DNA of 64,000 nucleotides from Antarctobacter sediminis (GCF_019218285.1 NZ_JAHUZG010000003.1:310001-374000), one strand, 5' to 3'. Shown: positions 1 through 9,061, numbered from the stretch's first letter. The notes: generated by a model from the sequence alone, not told the origin. Numbers and translations: made by a program.

Positions 1-117
1 ATTCAAACCGACCAACGCATGAACCTCGCCCGCGGTGCAGGTGAAATTCACATTGTCCAGCGCACGGTTCGAGAAAAAGCTCTTGCCGATGGCCAGCATG
101 TCCAGTTGTCGTGTCAT
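1..117 (-). CDS. Sugar ABC transporter ATP-binding protein, N-terminal part (cut by window start)
   Basis: Only the first 39 codons are in the window. They read MTRQLDMLAIGKSFFSNRAL, then a segment ending in EVHALVGLN, which is how RbsA/XylG-type sugar importer ATPases begin, just before Walker A. The start codon overlaps the stop of the upstream permease gene (ATGA), so the two are translationally coupled. The context is one minus-strand operon of permease, binding protein, permease and ATPase. It would energise uptake of a monosaccharide or related polyol. The family call rests on this short N-terminus plus the operon; the substrate cannot be told. Confidence 0.85.
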   Translation of the reverse strand, partial: MTRQLDMLAIGKSFFSNRALDNVNFTCTAGEVHALVGLN

Positions 118-1094
118 TGTGCCTGCCTCCGCTGAACAAGCGTATCCAGCAGCACCACGCCCAACAGGATCAGGCCCTTGATGAGGCTTTGCAGGTAGGG
201 ATTGGTGCCGGTCAGAACCAGCCCGTTGATGATGATGCCATAAAGCAGCACGCCAAGGATGGTGCCCAGCAAACGCCCGCGCCCGCCAAACAGCGAGGTG
301 CCGCCAAGGATCACCGCGGTAATGGCGTCGAACTCTAGGTAAAGCCCGGCCCATGGCTGTCCCGAGGACACCCGCCCCACGGTGATGATGGCGGACAAAC
401 CGGCAAGTGCGCCGGACAAGACATAGACCCAGACCAGCGTGCGTTCGGGCCGTCGGCCCAGCACAAAGGCCGTGTTGAGGTTCGACCCGGCGGCATAGAG
501 GTCACGCCCGAAGGTCGAACGGTACAACAGGACCGACAGCGCCGCAAAGACCAGAGCGACGAAGGGGATGACCACGGGCATGTTGCCCCAGCTCATTCCG
601 CCCAGCCAAAGAAAGGTGGCGTTCGACACGTTGATCGAATTCGCATCGTAAATCACCAGCGCCAACCCCCGGGCGAGCGCAAAGGTCGCCAGCGTGACCA
701 TGAAAGCGGACAGGCGCAGCCGCCCGATGAACACGCCGTTGATTGCGCCGACGGCCATGCCCGCGCCGATCGCGGCAATGAACCCCAGCGGCGCGCTGCC
801 CGTGGCGGTGAGCGCAATGACCCCTACCCCGCCCGCAAAGGCGACATTGGATCCGACGCTGAGGTCGATGCCGCCGGTCAGCATGATAAAGGTCATACCC
901 ATCGACAGCAGAAACAGCACGGCGATGGACCGCAACAGGATGCCGATATTGGCAAGCGAATAGAAATTGTCGTTGGCGATGCTGAACCCGACCGAGGCGA
1001 TCACGATCAGCCCGATCAGGACAAGATAGCGCTGCGTCAGGCTGTCCATCGCCTTTCGCGCGCGCGGCGGCGCGGCGGCCGTGGTGGTGGTCAT
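114..1094 (-). CDS. Sugar ABC transporter permease (RbsC/BPD_transp_2 family)
   Basis: A 326-residue, strongly hydrophobic protein with about 8-10 membrane segments. The C-terminal part reads GGTSLFGGRGRLLGTILGVLLYG, the family's EAA-like region (AVILGGTSLFGGRG). It is an inner-membrane channel subunit of a ribose/xylose-type importer. I chose the internal ATG (MTTTTAAAPP) because GGAAA lies just upstream and the 12 extra codons of the longer frame are proline-rich and unlike the family. It lies between the binding-protein gene and the ATPase gene. The operon has a second, different permease gene (2221-3177), so the channel is probably a heterodimer. Confidence 0.9.
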   Translation of the reverse strand: MTTTTAAAPPRARKAMDSLTQRYLVLIGLIVIASVGFSIANDNFYSLANIGILLRSIAVLFLLSMGMTFIMLTGGIDLSVGSNVAFAGGVGVIALTATGSAPLGFIAAIGAGMAVGAINGVFIGRLRLSAFMVTLATFALARGLALVIYDANSINVSNATFLWLGGMSWGNMPVVIPFVALVFAALSVLLYRSTFGRDLYAAGSNLNTAFVLGRRPERTLVWVYVLSGALAGLSAIITVGRVSSGQPWAGLYLEFDAITAVILGGTSLFGGRGRLLGTILGVLLYGIIINGLVLTGTNPYLQSLIKGLILLGVVLLDTLVQRRQAQ

Positions 1095-1156
1095 GGCTGT
1101 GTTTCCGGGATCTGAAGGAGGTGGCGGCACGCCCGGCGCGCCGCCACGGTCTTGGG

Positions 1157-2185
1157 TTACTTGACCGATTCAGGGCCGAATTCGAGATAGCCCTTGGCCG
1201 CCACGTCCAGGGCCTGATCCACGTAGTAAACCTGAACGTCCTCGGGGAACCCATTGGACAGGGCCAGTTCGTGGTTTTCCTTGGTCATCACCAGCGGCGT
1301 GAAGAAGTCATAGACCTTGTCCGGCGTTTCACCCTTGTGAATGCGATAGGCCATCTGGACAAAATTCCATCCTTCGCGCGTGCCGGACAGAAGGATGTCC
1401 GCCTTGACCGTACCGGCCTCAAGCTGTTGCAGGATCGGGATGTCACCGTCATAGCCAAAGAAATCCAGATCCTTGCCGCTGTTCATGGCGATGGCAATCG
1501 ACGGATACATATAGGCGTCAGTCACGCCGGAAATCGCGTCCAGATCCTCGAACTGGGTCAGCCAGTTCTCGGCGATGGATTGCGCCTTGACGGTGTCCCA
1601 GTCGGCGGGTTGTTCGGCGACCACTTCGACATTGTCACAAGCGCCGATCCCCTTGAGGATACCCGCGCGGCGCGCCTCTCCCGAGGGGTTGCCCGCCTGA
1701 CCCAGCATGATCGCCACCTTGTAGGGGTCGCCCCCCGAAAGCGCACAGATCGCCAACCCTTGATTGGTGCCGTTCACCACGTCGCCAAGGGTAAAGCTGT
1801 AGTCGGCGCTATCCATCGGCGAATGCACCGCGATCCATGTGATGCCTGCCGCCTGCGCCTTGGCGACCAGAGGCTCAAAAGCATCGACGTTGATGGCGTT
1901 CACGAACATCACGTCGGGCTTTTCGTTGATCGTCACCTCGGTCTGCTGGATCATCTTTTCCAGCGAACCTTCTGCCGACAGCCAGCGACCGGTGATCTTT
2001 ACGTCATCAAATGCCTCGTCATAGGCTTTGATCGCGTCCTCGAAACCCGAAAGCCAGGCGACGTGATAGGGGGCAACATGCCCGTCGTTGATGAACACGA
2101 TGTCCAACGTGTCATCCGCGGCAAAGGCCGGCACACCAAGCGTCGCCAATGCCGTTGCAGCCAGAAGTCCTGTCTTGAATGTCAT
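1157..2185 (-). CDS. Sugar ABC transporter periplasmic substrate-binding protein (Peripla_BP_4 type)
   Basis: A 342-residue protein starting MTFKTGLLAATALATLGVPAFAADD, a clear Sec signal peptide with cleavage after AFA. The mature part begins DIVFINDGHVAPYHVAWLSGF and contains DVMFVNAINVDAFEPLVAKA, the type I periplasmic-binding fold used for ribose, xylose and similar sugars. The start is supported by GGAGGAG a few bases upstream; the frame stays open farther 5' but that extension overlaps the upstream permease. It should bind the imported sugar in the periplasm and deliver it to the two flanking permeases. The ligand is unknown. Confidence 0.92.
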   Translation of the reverse strand: MTFKTGLLAATALATLGVPAFAADDTLDIVFINDGHVAPYHVAWLSGFEDAIKAYDEAFDDVKITGRWLSAEGSLEKMIQQTEVTINEKPDVMFVNAINVDAFEPLVAKAQAAGITWIAVHSPMDSADYSFTLGDVVNGTNQGLAICALSGGDPYKVAIMLGQAGNPSGEARRAGILKGIGACDNVEVVAEQPADWDTVKAQSIAENWLTQFEDLDAISGVTDAYMYPSIAIAMNSGKDLDFFGYDGDIPILQQLEAGTVKADILLSGTREGWNFVQMAYRIHKGETPDKVYDFFTPLVMTKENHELALSNGFPEDVQVYYVDQALDVAAKGYLEFGPESVK

Positions 2186-2220
2186 TGTAGTCTCCTCCGT
2201 GTTGAATTCCTTGCGGCGCG

Positions 2221-3177
2221 TCAGTGCGCCTCGACCTGGCGGGACTGCCAGAGCAGCCAGTTGGCCCCCAGAGCCGCCAGGATCACCGCGCCCTTGAACA
2301 CCTGGTGCCAGACGTCTTCGACGTTCAGCAGGTTCAGGGCGTTGTTGATGATTCCGATGAACAGCAGCCCCCAGAAAGCGCCGCCGATGGTGCCGCGACC
2401 GCCAAGGATCAGCGTGCCGCCGATGATGATCGCCGCGATCCCGTCCAGCAGCAGACCGTTGCCATCCAGCCCCGGTTGCACAAAGCCCATCCGCGACGAC
2501 AGCATGATGCCGGCGAACCCGCTGCACAGCGCCGAGAACATGAAGACGCCGATCTTGACCCGGTCGACGTTCACGCCCGCCAGCCGGGCGTTTTCTTCCG
2601 AATTGCCGACGGCAATCACCGCCGCGCCCCAGCTGGTGTGGTTGTAGACCACCCATGCCACAACAAAGAGTGCAACGAGAAACAGGAAGGACCAGTAGAG
2701 TCCGAGGAAGGTCTCGGCACCGACAAAGCGGAAAAAGCCGCCCATCAGGAAGATCTGCTGGCCGCGCGGGATGATGAGACCCGACAGGCCCTGTGCGCAA
2801 AACAGCATCGACAGGGTAACGATAAAGGCTGGCAGCTTCAGCTTGGCCACCAGCACCCCGTTGAAGAACCCAAGCGCCAAAGACCCCACGATGACGGCGA
2901 CAATCCCCAGCGCCACGCCGCCGGTCAGGCCAAAGAAGACCCCCAAGACAATCGCGAACAGCACCGACCCCATGCCCATCGAAAGGTCGATGTTGCCAGA
3001 GATGACAACAAAGAACTGGCCCAAGGCAATCAGCCCGATCGGCACGATCTGCCGCGAAATCGCGGACATGTTGTCAAGGCTCAGAAAGCGCGGGCTGACG
3101 AGATAGAAAACAAGGCACAACGCCAGTGTGACGAAGATGATGTTCTTTTCGCGCATCAGGCGAGAGAGGTCAGGCAT
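2221..3177 (-). CDS. Sugar ABC transporter permease (RbsC family), first gene of the operon
   Basis: A 318-residue polytopic membrane protein (MPDLSRLMREKNIIFVTLALCLVFYLVSPRF). It contains GIAAIIIGGTLILGGRGTIGGAFWG, the conserved permease loop of the ribose/xylose family. The ATG is preceded by GAGGA. It is the promoter-proximal gene of the sugar importer operon, and a TTTGGT-N3-ACCAAA operator lies just upstream of its start. It differs from the second permease (114-1094), which fits a heteromeric channel. Imported substrate may be handled by the adjacent GMC oxidoreductase gene, which has the same operator. Confidence 0.9.
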   Translation of the reverse strand: MPDLSRLMREKNIIFVTLALCLVFYLVSPRFLSLDNMSAISRQIVPIGLIALGQFFVVISGNIDLSMGMGSVLFAIVLGVFFGLTGGVALGIVAVIVGSLALGFFNGVLVAKLKLPAFIVTLSMLFCAQGLSGLIIPRGQQIFLMGGFFRFVGAETFLGLYWSFLFLVALFVVAWVVYNHTSWGAAVIAVGNSEENARLAGVNVDRVKIGVFMFSALCSGFAGIMLSSRMGFVQPGLDGNGLLLDGIAAIIIGGTLILGGRGTIGGAFWGLLFIGIINNALNLLNVEDVWHQVFKGAVILAALGANWLLWQSRQVEAH

Positions 3178-3193
3178 GGGATCCTCGGTTGTT

Positions 3194-3208
3194 TTTGGTC
3201 GTACCAAA
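3194..3208. promoter_or_regulatory. Operator TTTGGT-CGT-ACCAAA upstream of sugar ABC operon
   Basis: A perfect 6-bp-arm inverted repeat with a 3-bp centre, 17 bp upstream of the first permease ATG. The form GGT-N3-ACC fits the known binding pattern of FadR/FCD-type GntR repressors. Near-identical sites occur at 4951-4965 and 19662-19678. The link to the GntR gene at 28680 is inference. Confidence 0.7.
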
Positions 3209-3304
3209 TTAGGCGCATTCGGCAGATTACTTACCTAGTTGTCAAGATTGACCGATGATTTTTCTTTCATCATCAGATGATTCTTTTGTTTTGGACTGCT
3301 CAAG

Positions 3305-4918
3305 CTACAACTGCCCTTCCACCATCGCGGCGCAACGGTCACCCAGGACCATTGCCGGCGCGTTGGTGTTGCCGGCGGGGATGTCTGGAACCGCGGACAT
3401 GTCGCAAACCCGCAGGCCGCTGACCCCGCGCACCCGCATCCGCGCGTCCAGAACCGCCATCGGATCGCCATCGGCGCCCATTTTGGCGGTGCCCGCCGGG
3501 TGAAAGTTGGTTTTGACCACCTTGCGGCAATGCTGCTCCAGCGCGGCGTCGGACCAGTCGGTCGGCGCAACCACCTCTTGCACCCGGTCGGCCAGCGGTG
3601 CCGTCTGCATCGTCTGGCGGAAGTACCGCAGCCCTTTGACCATCTCGGCCATGTCCTGCGGATCGGACAGGAAGTTCGGGTTGACCTCGGGCATGGCATC
3701 GGGATCAGCCGAGGAAAGGCGTACCGTTCCCGTCGACCGCGGTTTCAGCAGCACCATCTGGATTGAAACGCCATGGCTTTCGCGGATCGTCTTGGCCTGC
3801 TCGGGGTTCAGATACATCACCGGGATGCAATAGGCCTCATGCGTTGGCAGCGCGTCCGGATCGGTCGGGTTGACGAAACAGGCAGCTTCCAGCCCCGTCG
3901 TGGTGATCCGGCCCCGCCCGAAAAGTTTGAACTCCAGCCCGTTGCGCAGCATGTTCCAGCCGCGATCCTGACCGAAATACCCATAGGGGCCATTGGCCCG
4001 CGCAACGATGGACACATCCGGGTGATCCTGAAGGTTCTGTCCCACCCCGGGCAAATCGGCCTGCACCGTTATCCCGTGATCGCGCAAATGATCCGCCGGC
4101 CCCAAGCCGGACAACATCAACAGTTTTGGCGTGATCAGCGCCCCGGCGGACAACAGAATCTCGCCCTCTGTGCGGACTTCGTGATCGACACCCTTTGCGT
4201 CGCGCCAGATGACGCCAACCGCACGCCCATTTTCAATCACAACGCGGCGCACCCGCGCTTGCAGGCGGATTGTCAGGTTCGGATTGCCCTTGAGCGGATC
4301 AAGAAAGGCATAGGCCGCCGATACCCGCTGACCCTGATTGTAAGTGAACTGGAAGTATCCGACACCACGCTGGCTATGCCCGTTGAAATCGGGATTGAAC
4401 GGCTCGCCCTGCGCCTGAACGGACTGCACGAACCACCGCGCCATGTCATCGATGTGACCGGGGTCCGAGACAACAAGCCGCCCGTCACTGCCATGCAAGT
4501 CGTCGTTGAACTTGCGATTGCCTTCCAGCCTTTTGAAATGCGGAAGCACGTCGCGCCACGCCCAGCTGACCCCGTCGTTGTCGCCCCGCAGCACCTCGTG
4601 CCAGCTGTCATAATCCTGCGGACGCCCGCGCACATAGGCCTGCCCGTTCACCGTGGACCCGCCGCCCAGAACATTGCCCTGCGGGATTTCCGTCCGGCGA
4701 CCGTCCAGCTGGGGCTGCGGGGTCGAGACATGCGTTTGAAAGAACTTCGATCCGTTCTTGAGCAACTTGAACACCCCCGGGGGCATGTCCAGCAGCGGGT
4801 GCCGATGGTGGTGCCCGCCCTCCAGCACAAGCACCCGCGCCCCGCCTTCTACCAGGCGCGCAGCGGCAACCGCGCCGGCGGACCCGCCGCCGACAACGAT
4901 GTGATCGTAGGTTTCCAT
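3305..4918 (-). CDS. GMC-family FAD oxidoreductase (choline dehydrogenase-like)
   Basis: A 537-residue protein beginning METYDHIVVGGGSAGAVAAARL, with the FAD-binding GxGxxG at about residues 10-15. It has both GMC signatures (GGSTVNGQAYVRGRP near residue 87 and LLSAGALITPKLLMLSGLGP in the middle). The C-terminal catalytic region reads NFHPAGTAKMG and NTNAPAMVLGD, giving the His/Asn pair. There is no signal peptide, so it should be cytoplasmic or peripheral. It oxidises an alcohol group, with choline, polyols and sugars as family examples. GAGGA precedes the ATG. A TTTGGT-N3-ACCAAA operator lies 33 bp upstream, shared with the neighbouring sugar importer, so the substrate may be the imported sugar or polyol. 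Confidence 0.9.
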   Translation of the reverse strand: METYDHIVVGGGSAGAVAAARLVEGGARVLVLEGGHHHRHPLLDMPPGVFKLLKNGSKFFQTHVSTPQPQLDGRRTEIPQGNVLGGGSTVNGQAYVRGRPQDYDSWHEVLRGDNDGVSWAWRDVLPHFKRLEGNRKFNDDLHGSDGRLVVSDPGHIDDMARWFVQSVQAQGEPFNPDFNGHSQRGVGYFQFTYNQGQRVSAAYAFLDPLKGNPNLTIRLQARVRRVVIENGRAVGVIWRDAKGVDHEVRTEGEILLSAGALITPKLLMLSGLGPADHLRDHGITVQADLPGVGQNLQDHPDVSIVARANGPYGYFGQDRGWNMLRNGLEFKLFGRGRITTTGLEAACFVNPTDPDALPTHEAYCIPVMYLNPEQAKTIRESHGVSIQMVLLKPRSTGTVRLSSADPDAMPEVNPNFLSDPQDMAEMVKGLRYFRQTMQTAPLADRVQEVVAPTDWSDAALEQHCRKVVKTNFHPAGTAKMGADGDPMAVLDARMRVRGVSGLRVCDMSAVPDIPAGNTNAPAMVLGDRCAAMVEGQL

Positions 4919-4950
4919 TTTTCCTCCCCGGCGCGGTCAGCGCAGATTCT

Positions 4951-4965
4951 TTTGGTAGGACCAAA
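4951..4965. promoter_or_regulatory. Operator TTTGGT-AGG-ACCAAA upstream of GMC oxidoreductase
   Basis: A perfect inverted repeat with the same arms and 3-bp spacing as the site at 3194-3208, in the short gap between the idnD-like gene and the GMC oxidoreductase gene. It is a likely GntR/FCD repressor site for the latter. Confidence 0.7.
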
Positions 4966-5035
4966 TTCAAGCGCCGTGATGGCGAATTGCGCCCAATCTG
5001 TCAATCTACCGGGCGAACCTTATCTTTTCGTCAGA

Positions 5036-6058
5036 CTATACTGACCTCCCAAGCAACAGGATTTTACCAAAGGCACCGCCCGCAGCCATCACCGCCAGAG
5101 CCTCGCCCGCCTGATCCAGCGGATAGGTGGCAGCCGTCAGCGCGTCAAAGTTGATCGCCCCTTCTTCGACCAACTGCACCGCCTCTTCGAATTCGCGATT
5201 GAACTGGAAAGACCCGACGACCTCGATTTCCTTCAACATGACAAGGTGCAACATCACTTTCGCGTCGCGCATCTGGATGTTGGACAGGATCGAAACGCGT
5301 CCACCCGCCCGAACCGCCTTGAGCGCCGTGTTGAACGCAGGGATCGCACCCGAGGCTTCGATCACCACGTCGAACTGCCGCTCGATCTCTGTCTCATCGA
5401 ACTGGCCACCGATCAGGCCGGTTTCGGCCCCCGCCCGCAGCGCGACGTCGACGGCCCCGGGCCGCAAATCAAGCGCCGTCACATGGGCCCCTCGCGCCGC
5501 CGCCCCGGCGATTGCCAGCAACCCCATAGGTCCGCAGCCCGTCACCAACACTTTTTGGCCCGCTGCAACGCCCCCTTTGTTCAGGGAATGCAGCGCGCAG
5601 GCCAGCGGTTCGGCAAAGGTCAGATGCCGGGGATCAACCCCGTCGGACACCGGGCGGCAACAGCGTGCGGGATGATCGATCACCTCGCGAAAGAAGCCGT
5701 CCAGATGCGGTACAGTGGTGGCCGAGCCGGGGAACTTCTTGGCGGTGCATAAGTTTTCCTCGCCCCGCAGGCATGCCGGACATGTCCCGCAATTCATGAT
5801 CGGATTCAACGCCACCAACTGGCCCTTGCGCAGGTCAGAACCGTTTGGATCCTCGACCCAGGCGCAGGCCTCGTGGCCAAGCGTCACGGCATTGCGCAAC
5901 TGGAATCCGGCATTGGCGAAATGCGCGAAATAATGCAGGTCCGTCCCGCAGAGGCTTGCCACCGCAAGGCGCAGACGGGCGTGACCTGCGGGGATCGGAC
6001 CGGGCTCTTGGGGCTGGGCCTCGACGGTTTGGGCGGCGGTCAATTTGGTCTGAAGCAT
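5036..6058 (-). CDS. idnD: Zinc-dependent alcohol dehydrogenase, L-idonate 5-dehydrogenase type
   Basis: A 340-residue medium-chain dehydrogenase. Catalytic zinc ligands are Cys37 (CGTDLHYF) and His61-Glu62 (GHE). The structural zinc lobe has Cys90, 93, 96 and 104. The Rossmann motif reads VLVTGCGPMGLLA. The segment FPGSATTVPHLDGFFREVIDHP resembles L-idonate 5-dehydrogenases, which interconvert idonate and 5-ketogluconate. I took the second ATG (MLQTK) because AAAGGA is well spaced from it; the ATG two codons upstream is also possible. It is the last gene of a three-gene operon after the SDR gene. An SDR plus IdnD pairing is typical of sugar-acid (ketogluconate/idonate) metabolism, but the exact substrate is inferred. 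Confidence 0.8.
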   Translation of the reverse strand: MLQTKLTAAQTVEAQPQEPGPIPAGHARLRLAVASLCGTDLHYFAHFANAGFQLRNAVTLGHEACAWVEDPNGSDLRKGQLVALNPIMNCGTCPACLRGEENLCTAKKFPGSATTVPHLDGFFREVIDHPARCCRPVSDGVDPRHLTFAEPLACALHSLNKGGVAAGQKVLVTGCGPMGLLAIAGAAARGAHVTALDLRPGAVDVALRAGAETGLIGGQFDETEIERQFDVVIEASGAIPAFNTALKAVRAGGRVSILSNIQMRDAKVMLHLVMLKEIEVVGSFQFNREFEEAVQLVEEGAINFDALTAATYPLDQAGEALAVMAAGGAFGKILLLGRSV

Positions 6059-6068
6059 GGCCATCCTT

Positions 6069-6782
6069 TCAGAACCCCACCGCGTAACCGCCATCGACAG
6101 GCAGGTTGACGCCATTGACGTAGGCGGCGCGGTCAGAGGCGAGGTAAAACACGGCATCGGCCACATCCTGCGGCGTGCCAAAAGCATGAGAGGGGATACG
6201 TCCCTCGATCTTGTCGCGCCGGGCCGGATCCTTGGCGAGGATCGCGCGCGTCATGTCTGTGTCGATGAAACCGGGAGACACGGCGTTGCAGCGGATACCA
6301 AAGGGAGCAGCGTCCACAGCCACCGAGCGGGTCAAGCCAACGACCGCTGTCTTGGCGGTGACATAGGCCGCCGCCGAAGGCAGCGCCATGATCCCGCCCA
6401 TCGAAGCAATGTTGACCACGGCCCCTCCGGTTTCGCGGTGCAATTCAACATAGCGGCCGCAGGCGGCGAACATGGCCCGCACATTGATGTCCAGCACCCG
6501 GTCCAGCTCGTCCGGTGCGACCTCCCAGACCGGTTTTTTCAGGTGGACGCCCGCGTTGTTGACCAAGGCCGCGATCGGGCCAACGCGCCCATGCAGATCA
6601 TCCACCCAGTGGGCCTGTCGATCTGCGCCCAAATCGCATTCAACGAACTCTGCCCCTTCGACCAGAGCGGTTTCGCCAACGGTGCGGGCAACGACAAAGA
6701 CCTGAAAACCGGCCTCGACAAAACGGCGGGTCTGGGCAAGGCCAAGCCCCTTGTTTCCCCCGGTGATAACGGCAACGGGCAT
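6069..6782 (-). CDS. SDR family NAD(P)-dependent oxidoreductase
   Basis: A 237-residue classical short-chain dehydrogenase. It has TGGNKGLG at residues 7-14, NNAG at 75-78 and the catalytic Ser127, Tyr140, Lys144 (YVTAK). The C-terminus is the usual VNLPVDGGYAV. It is cytoplasmic. It lies 3 bp after the stop of the solute-binding-like gene and 10 bp before the idonate dehydrogenase start, so the three are one operon. Together with IdnD it may be a gluconate 5-dehydrogenase-type enzyme, but residues specific to that activity cannot be confirmed by eye. Confidence 0.88.
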   Translation of the reverse strand: MPVAVITGGNKGLGLAQTRRFVEAGFQVFVVARTVGETALVEGAEFVECDLGADRQAHWVDDLHGRVGPIAALVNNAGVHLKKPVWEVAPDELDRVLDINVRAMFAACGRYVELHRETGGAVVNIASMGGIMALPSAAAYVTAKTAVVGLTRSVAVDAAPFGIRCNAVSPGFIDTDMTRAILAKDPARRDKIEGRIPSHAFGTPQDVADAVFYLASDRAAYVNGVNLPVDGGYAVGF

Positions 6783-6785
6783 GGC

Positions 6786-7898
6786 TCAGGCCTCCTGCAA
6801 GTGATGTTGGTAAAGCGAGTCGATCCGGGCGAGGAACAGATCCTCGGGGATCTGCTTGCGGAAAAACTCCGGCATGATGGCGCAGACCTCGTCAACGAAG
6901 CCCAGAAACCACGGTGCTCGCGGACGGGTCCAGGCGTTGTCGATGGTGTGGAACCCACCTTTGAAAAAGCCCGAGACAGCCGGATCTTTACCCTGCGCCA
7001 ACCAGGTATCGCGATGCGCGGGCTGTCCGTTGTTTTCCAGATAGATGCCGGACTGAACCGGTTCCGATGCGATCCATTGCGCAAAGCGGACGGCCTCCTC
7101 GGGGGCGCGGGTGCGGGCCGACACCCCGATGCCCGCCCCCCCGAGGATTGCGCGCGGCAGGGAGGCACCCGCGCACAAGGGAAGATCGAAATAGGTGACG
7201 GGGTGGGGCCGAAAGCCGGGCCGGGCGTAATTCACATAGCCAAACAGGCAGGGTGAACAGGCAAAATCGTCACTTGTGGTCAGCGCCTCAAGGACCTGGA
7301 TCGGGTTCATCTCGACCTGTTCGTCCGGGCCAAGGTCATACAATGCGCGCAGAATTCTCAGCGCGTATCTGCCGTTTTCGGGCGAGACGAAATGGCGACC
7401 GTCGCGCGGCATCGAAACTTCGCCGCGGCCCGCAACCAAGGTCATCAGCATGTCAAAGGCATCCACCGGCAAAAGCGGCGTCAGGGCGCGGAACCGGCGG
7501 GCACCGGGATCAAGGAAATCCTCCCAGAACCGGGGCAGCGGCAAGCCCATATCAGGCCGGTGGGCCGCCATCTGGCAGGCCGCGTCCAGAGCATAGGCCC
7601 AGCATCTCCCCTGCCAAAGATAGCTTTCAGCCGATCCGCCCAGTGAGGCCGTGGCATCCGCAGGTCCGGGCAGCGGAAGCAACGCGCCGGTTTCCGCGAT
7701 CTGGCCCACATGCGGGTGATCCAGCACGATGAAGTCATACCTCTCGGCCAATTCGACAATAGGCGCATCGGCAAAGGCCTGAAGCGAACGTTTGTCCCAG
7801 GTGATCTCGATCCCCGTCCGGGCGGCATAAGCCCGCGAGGCGGCCACCACGGGATCATAGCCGCGTGGATGGTCCCAGGTCATGCCCGTCAGCTTCAT
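6786..7898 (-). CDS. Solute-binding-protein-like (family 1) protein lacking a signal peptide
   Basis: A 370-residue protein starting MKLTGMTWDHPRGYDPVVAA, with GGGAGGG upstream of the ATG. The body resembles family 1 extracellular solute-binding proteins (for example YDFIVLDHPHVGQIAETGALLPL and LGGAGIGVSARTRAPEEAVRFAQWI). No Sec or Tat signal is visible at the chosen start, and the 42-codon upstream extension does not look like one either. No ABC permease or ATPase gene adjoins it. It heads the SDR/IdnD operon and is divergent from a TRAP importer operon with CoA-transferases. It may act in the cytoplasm as a binding or sensor protein. I recall such leaderless proteins beside CoA-transferase genes elsewhere, but their role is not known to me. 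Confidence 0.75.
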   Translation of the reverse strand: MKLTGMTWDHPRGYDPVVAASRAYAARTGIEITWDKRSLQAFADAPIVELAERYDFIVLDHPHVGQIAETGALLPLPGPADATASLGGSAESYLWQGRCWAYALDAACQMAAHRPDMGLPLPRFWEDFLDPGARRFRALTPLLPVDAFDMLMTLVAGRGEVSMPRDGRHFVSPENGRYALRILRALYDLGPDEQVEMNPIQVLEALTTSDDFACSPCLFGYVNYARPGFRPHPVTYFDLPLCAGASLPRAILGGAGIGVSARTRAPEEAVRFAQWIASEPVQSGIYLENNGQPAHRDTWLAQGKDPAVSGFFKGGFHTIDNAWTRPRAPWFLGFVDEVCAIMPEFFRKQIPEDLFLARIDSLYQHHLQEA

Positions 7899-7953
7899 TC
7901 GGCGCCCTCCCGATTCTTTCGATTGGCAAGCAACCTGCCTGTGCGTCGGCCTG

Positions 7954-7988
7954 TTTGCAAGTATCAAAATTACTTTGACTCTTGCAAA
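7954..7988. promoter_or_regulatory. Inverted repeat TTTGCAAG-N19-CTTGCAAA in divergent promoter region
   Basis: Perfect 8-bp arms lie at 7954-7961 and 7981-7988. They sit between the divergently transcribed solute-binding-like gene (start 7898) and dctP (start 8060). The symmetry and location suggest a control site for both operons. The IclR regulator encoded in the dctP operon (11636) is the nearest candidate to bind it. Confidence 0.5.
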
Positions 7989-8059
7989 TGACCTGTTATC
8001 CCGAATGCAGGCCCCGGCGACCACTGCGAGTCCCGGCGACCAGATTGATGGAGGAGACC

Positions 8060-9055
8060 ATGATGAGCTTTCGAACCGGCCCCTGCGGCCGAATGATGGC
8101 GGCCGCCGTGCTGGCGCTGGCGCCGCTGACCGCCCATGCAGCGGATTTCACGTTTCGCCTTGCACATGTGACGTCCGACAAGGAACCGATCCAGCAGGCC
8201 ATGGAGCGCTTTGCCGAGGCCGTCGCGACCCGCACGGACGGTGCCGTGGACATCCCGATCTTTCCCAATGCGCAGCTAGGATCGAACCCCGAAGTCTTTG
8301 AACAGATCCGGGCGGGGGCGCCGGTGATCTCGATTTCAGATCCCGGCTATTTGTCTGACTTCGTGGCCGATTTCGGCGTCTTGGGTGGCCCCTACCTGAT
8401 GGACGACCCGCGCGATTTCGCCAAGATCGTGGAAAGCGACCTGTATGCCGACCTCAAGGACCGTTTGCGCGCCGAGGCCGGGATCGAGCTTTTGTCGCTG
8501 AACTGGCTGTTTGGATCGCGCCACATGCTGGCGGACAAGGCGATTTCCAGCCCCGCCGACACCAAGGGCATGACCTTCCGCACACCGCCCAACATCATGT
8601 GGGTCGAAACCTTTGATGCGATGGGTGCGCGTCCCACGCAGGTGGCCTGGGGCGAAGTCTATTCCGCGCTGTCCTCCGGTGTGGTCGACGGGGCCGAGGC
8701 CCCCCTGCCCTCGATCTATGGCGCCAAGCTGCACGAAACCAAGAAAACCATCTCGTTGACCGGGCATTTCAAGGGCTTCACCGGCCTGATGATGAGCGCC
8801 GAACTCTATGCATCTCTGCCCGAGGACGTGCAGCAGGCACTGAGCGAAGAAGCCATCGCAGCGGGCGTTTTCATGACCGACCTGATGCTGAATTCCGAAG
8901 AGGAATGGATCGCAAAACTGGAGGCCGAAGGCGTGACCTTCAACCGTGATGTGGACATCGCGGCCTTTCAGGCGGCCACCGCCGGGGTCTACACCAAGTT
9001 CCCCGACTGGTCCGAAGGTCTGTACGACCGCGTCCGCGCCATCCTCGACAACTAA
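8060..9055 (+). CDS. dctP: TRAP transporter solute-binding protein DctP
   Basis: A 331-residue protein. The signal peptide runs MMSFRTGPCGRMMAAAVLALAPLTAHA and ends at the ADFTF junction. The mature part has the DctP fold (FRLAHVTSDKEPIQQAMERFAEAV, then GVVDGAEAPLPSIYGAKLHETKK). GGAGGAG precedes the ATG, and a second ATG follows directly. It binds an organic acid or similar anion in the periplasm for the DctQ/DctM membrane pair that follows. The operon continues with acyl-CoA enzymes, so the cargo is probably a carboxylic acid activated by CoA transfer. Confidence 0.92.
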   Translation: MMSFRTGPCGRMMAAAVLALAPLTAHAADFTFRLAHVTSDKEPIQQAMERFAEAVATRTDGAVDIPIFPNAQLGSNPEVFEQIRAGAPVISISDPGYLSDFVADFGVLGGPYLMDDPRDFAKIVESDLYADLKDRLRAEAGIELLSLNWLFGSRHMLADKAISSPADTKGMTFRTPPNIMWVETFDAMGARPTQVAWGEVYSALSSGVVDGAEAPLPSIYGAKLHETKKTISLTGHFKGFTGLMMSAELYASLPEDVQQALSEEAIAAGVFMTDLMLNSEEEWIAKLEAEGVTFNRDVDIAAFQAATAGVYTKFPDWSEGLYDRVRAILDN

Positions 9056-9061
9056 GCCACT

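Noticed and set aside
2186-2800. An N-terminal extension of the sugar-binding protein reaching into the permease gene
   Set aside because: GGAGGAG and a signal peptide mark the start at 2185; the extension only shadows the permease.
3269-3281. ATCATC-A-GATGAT followed by a T-rich run on the plus strand, which looks like an intrinsic terminator
   Set aside because: No plus-strand gene ends there. The flanking genes read on the minus strand, where the T-run is on the wrong side, so I did not annotate it as a terminator.
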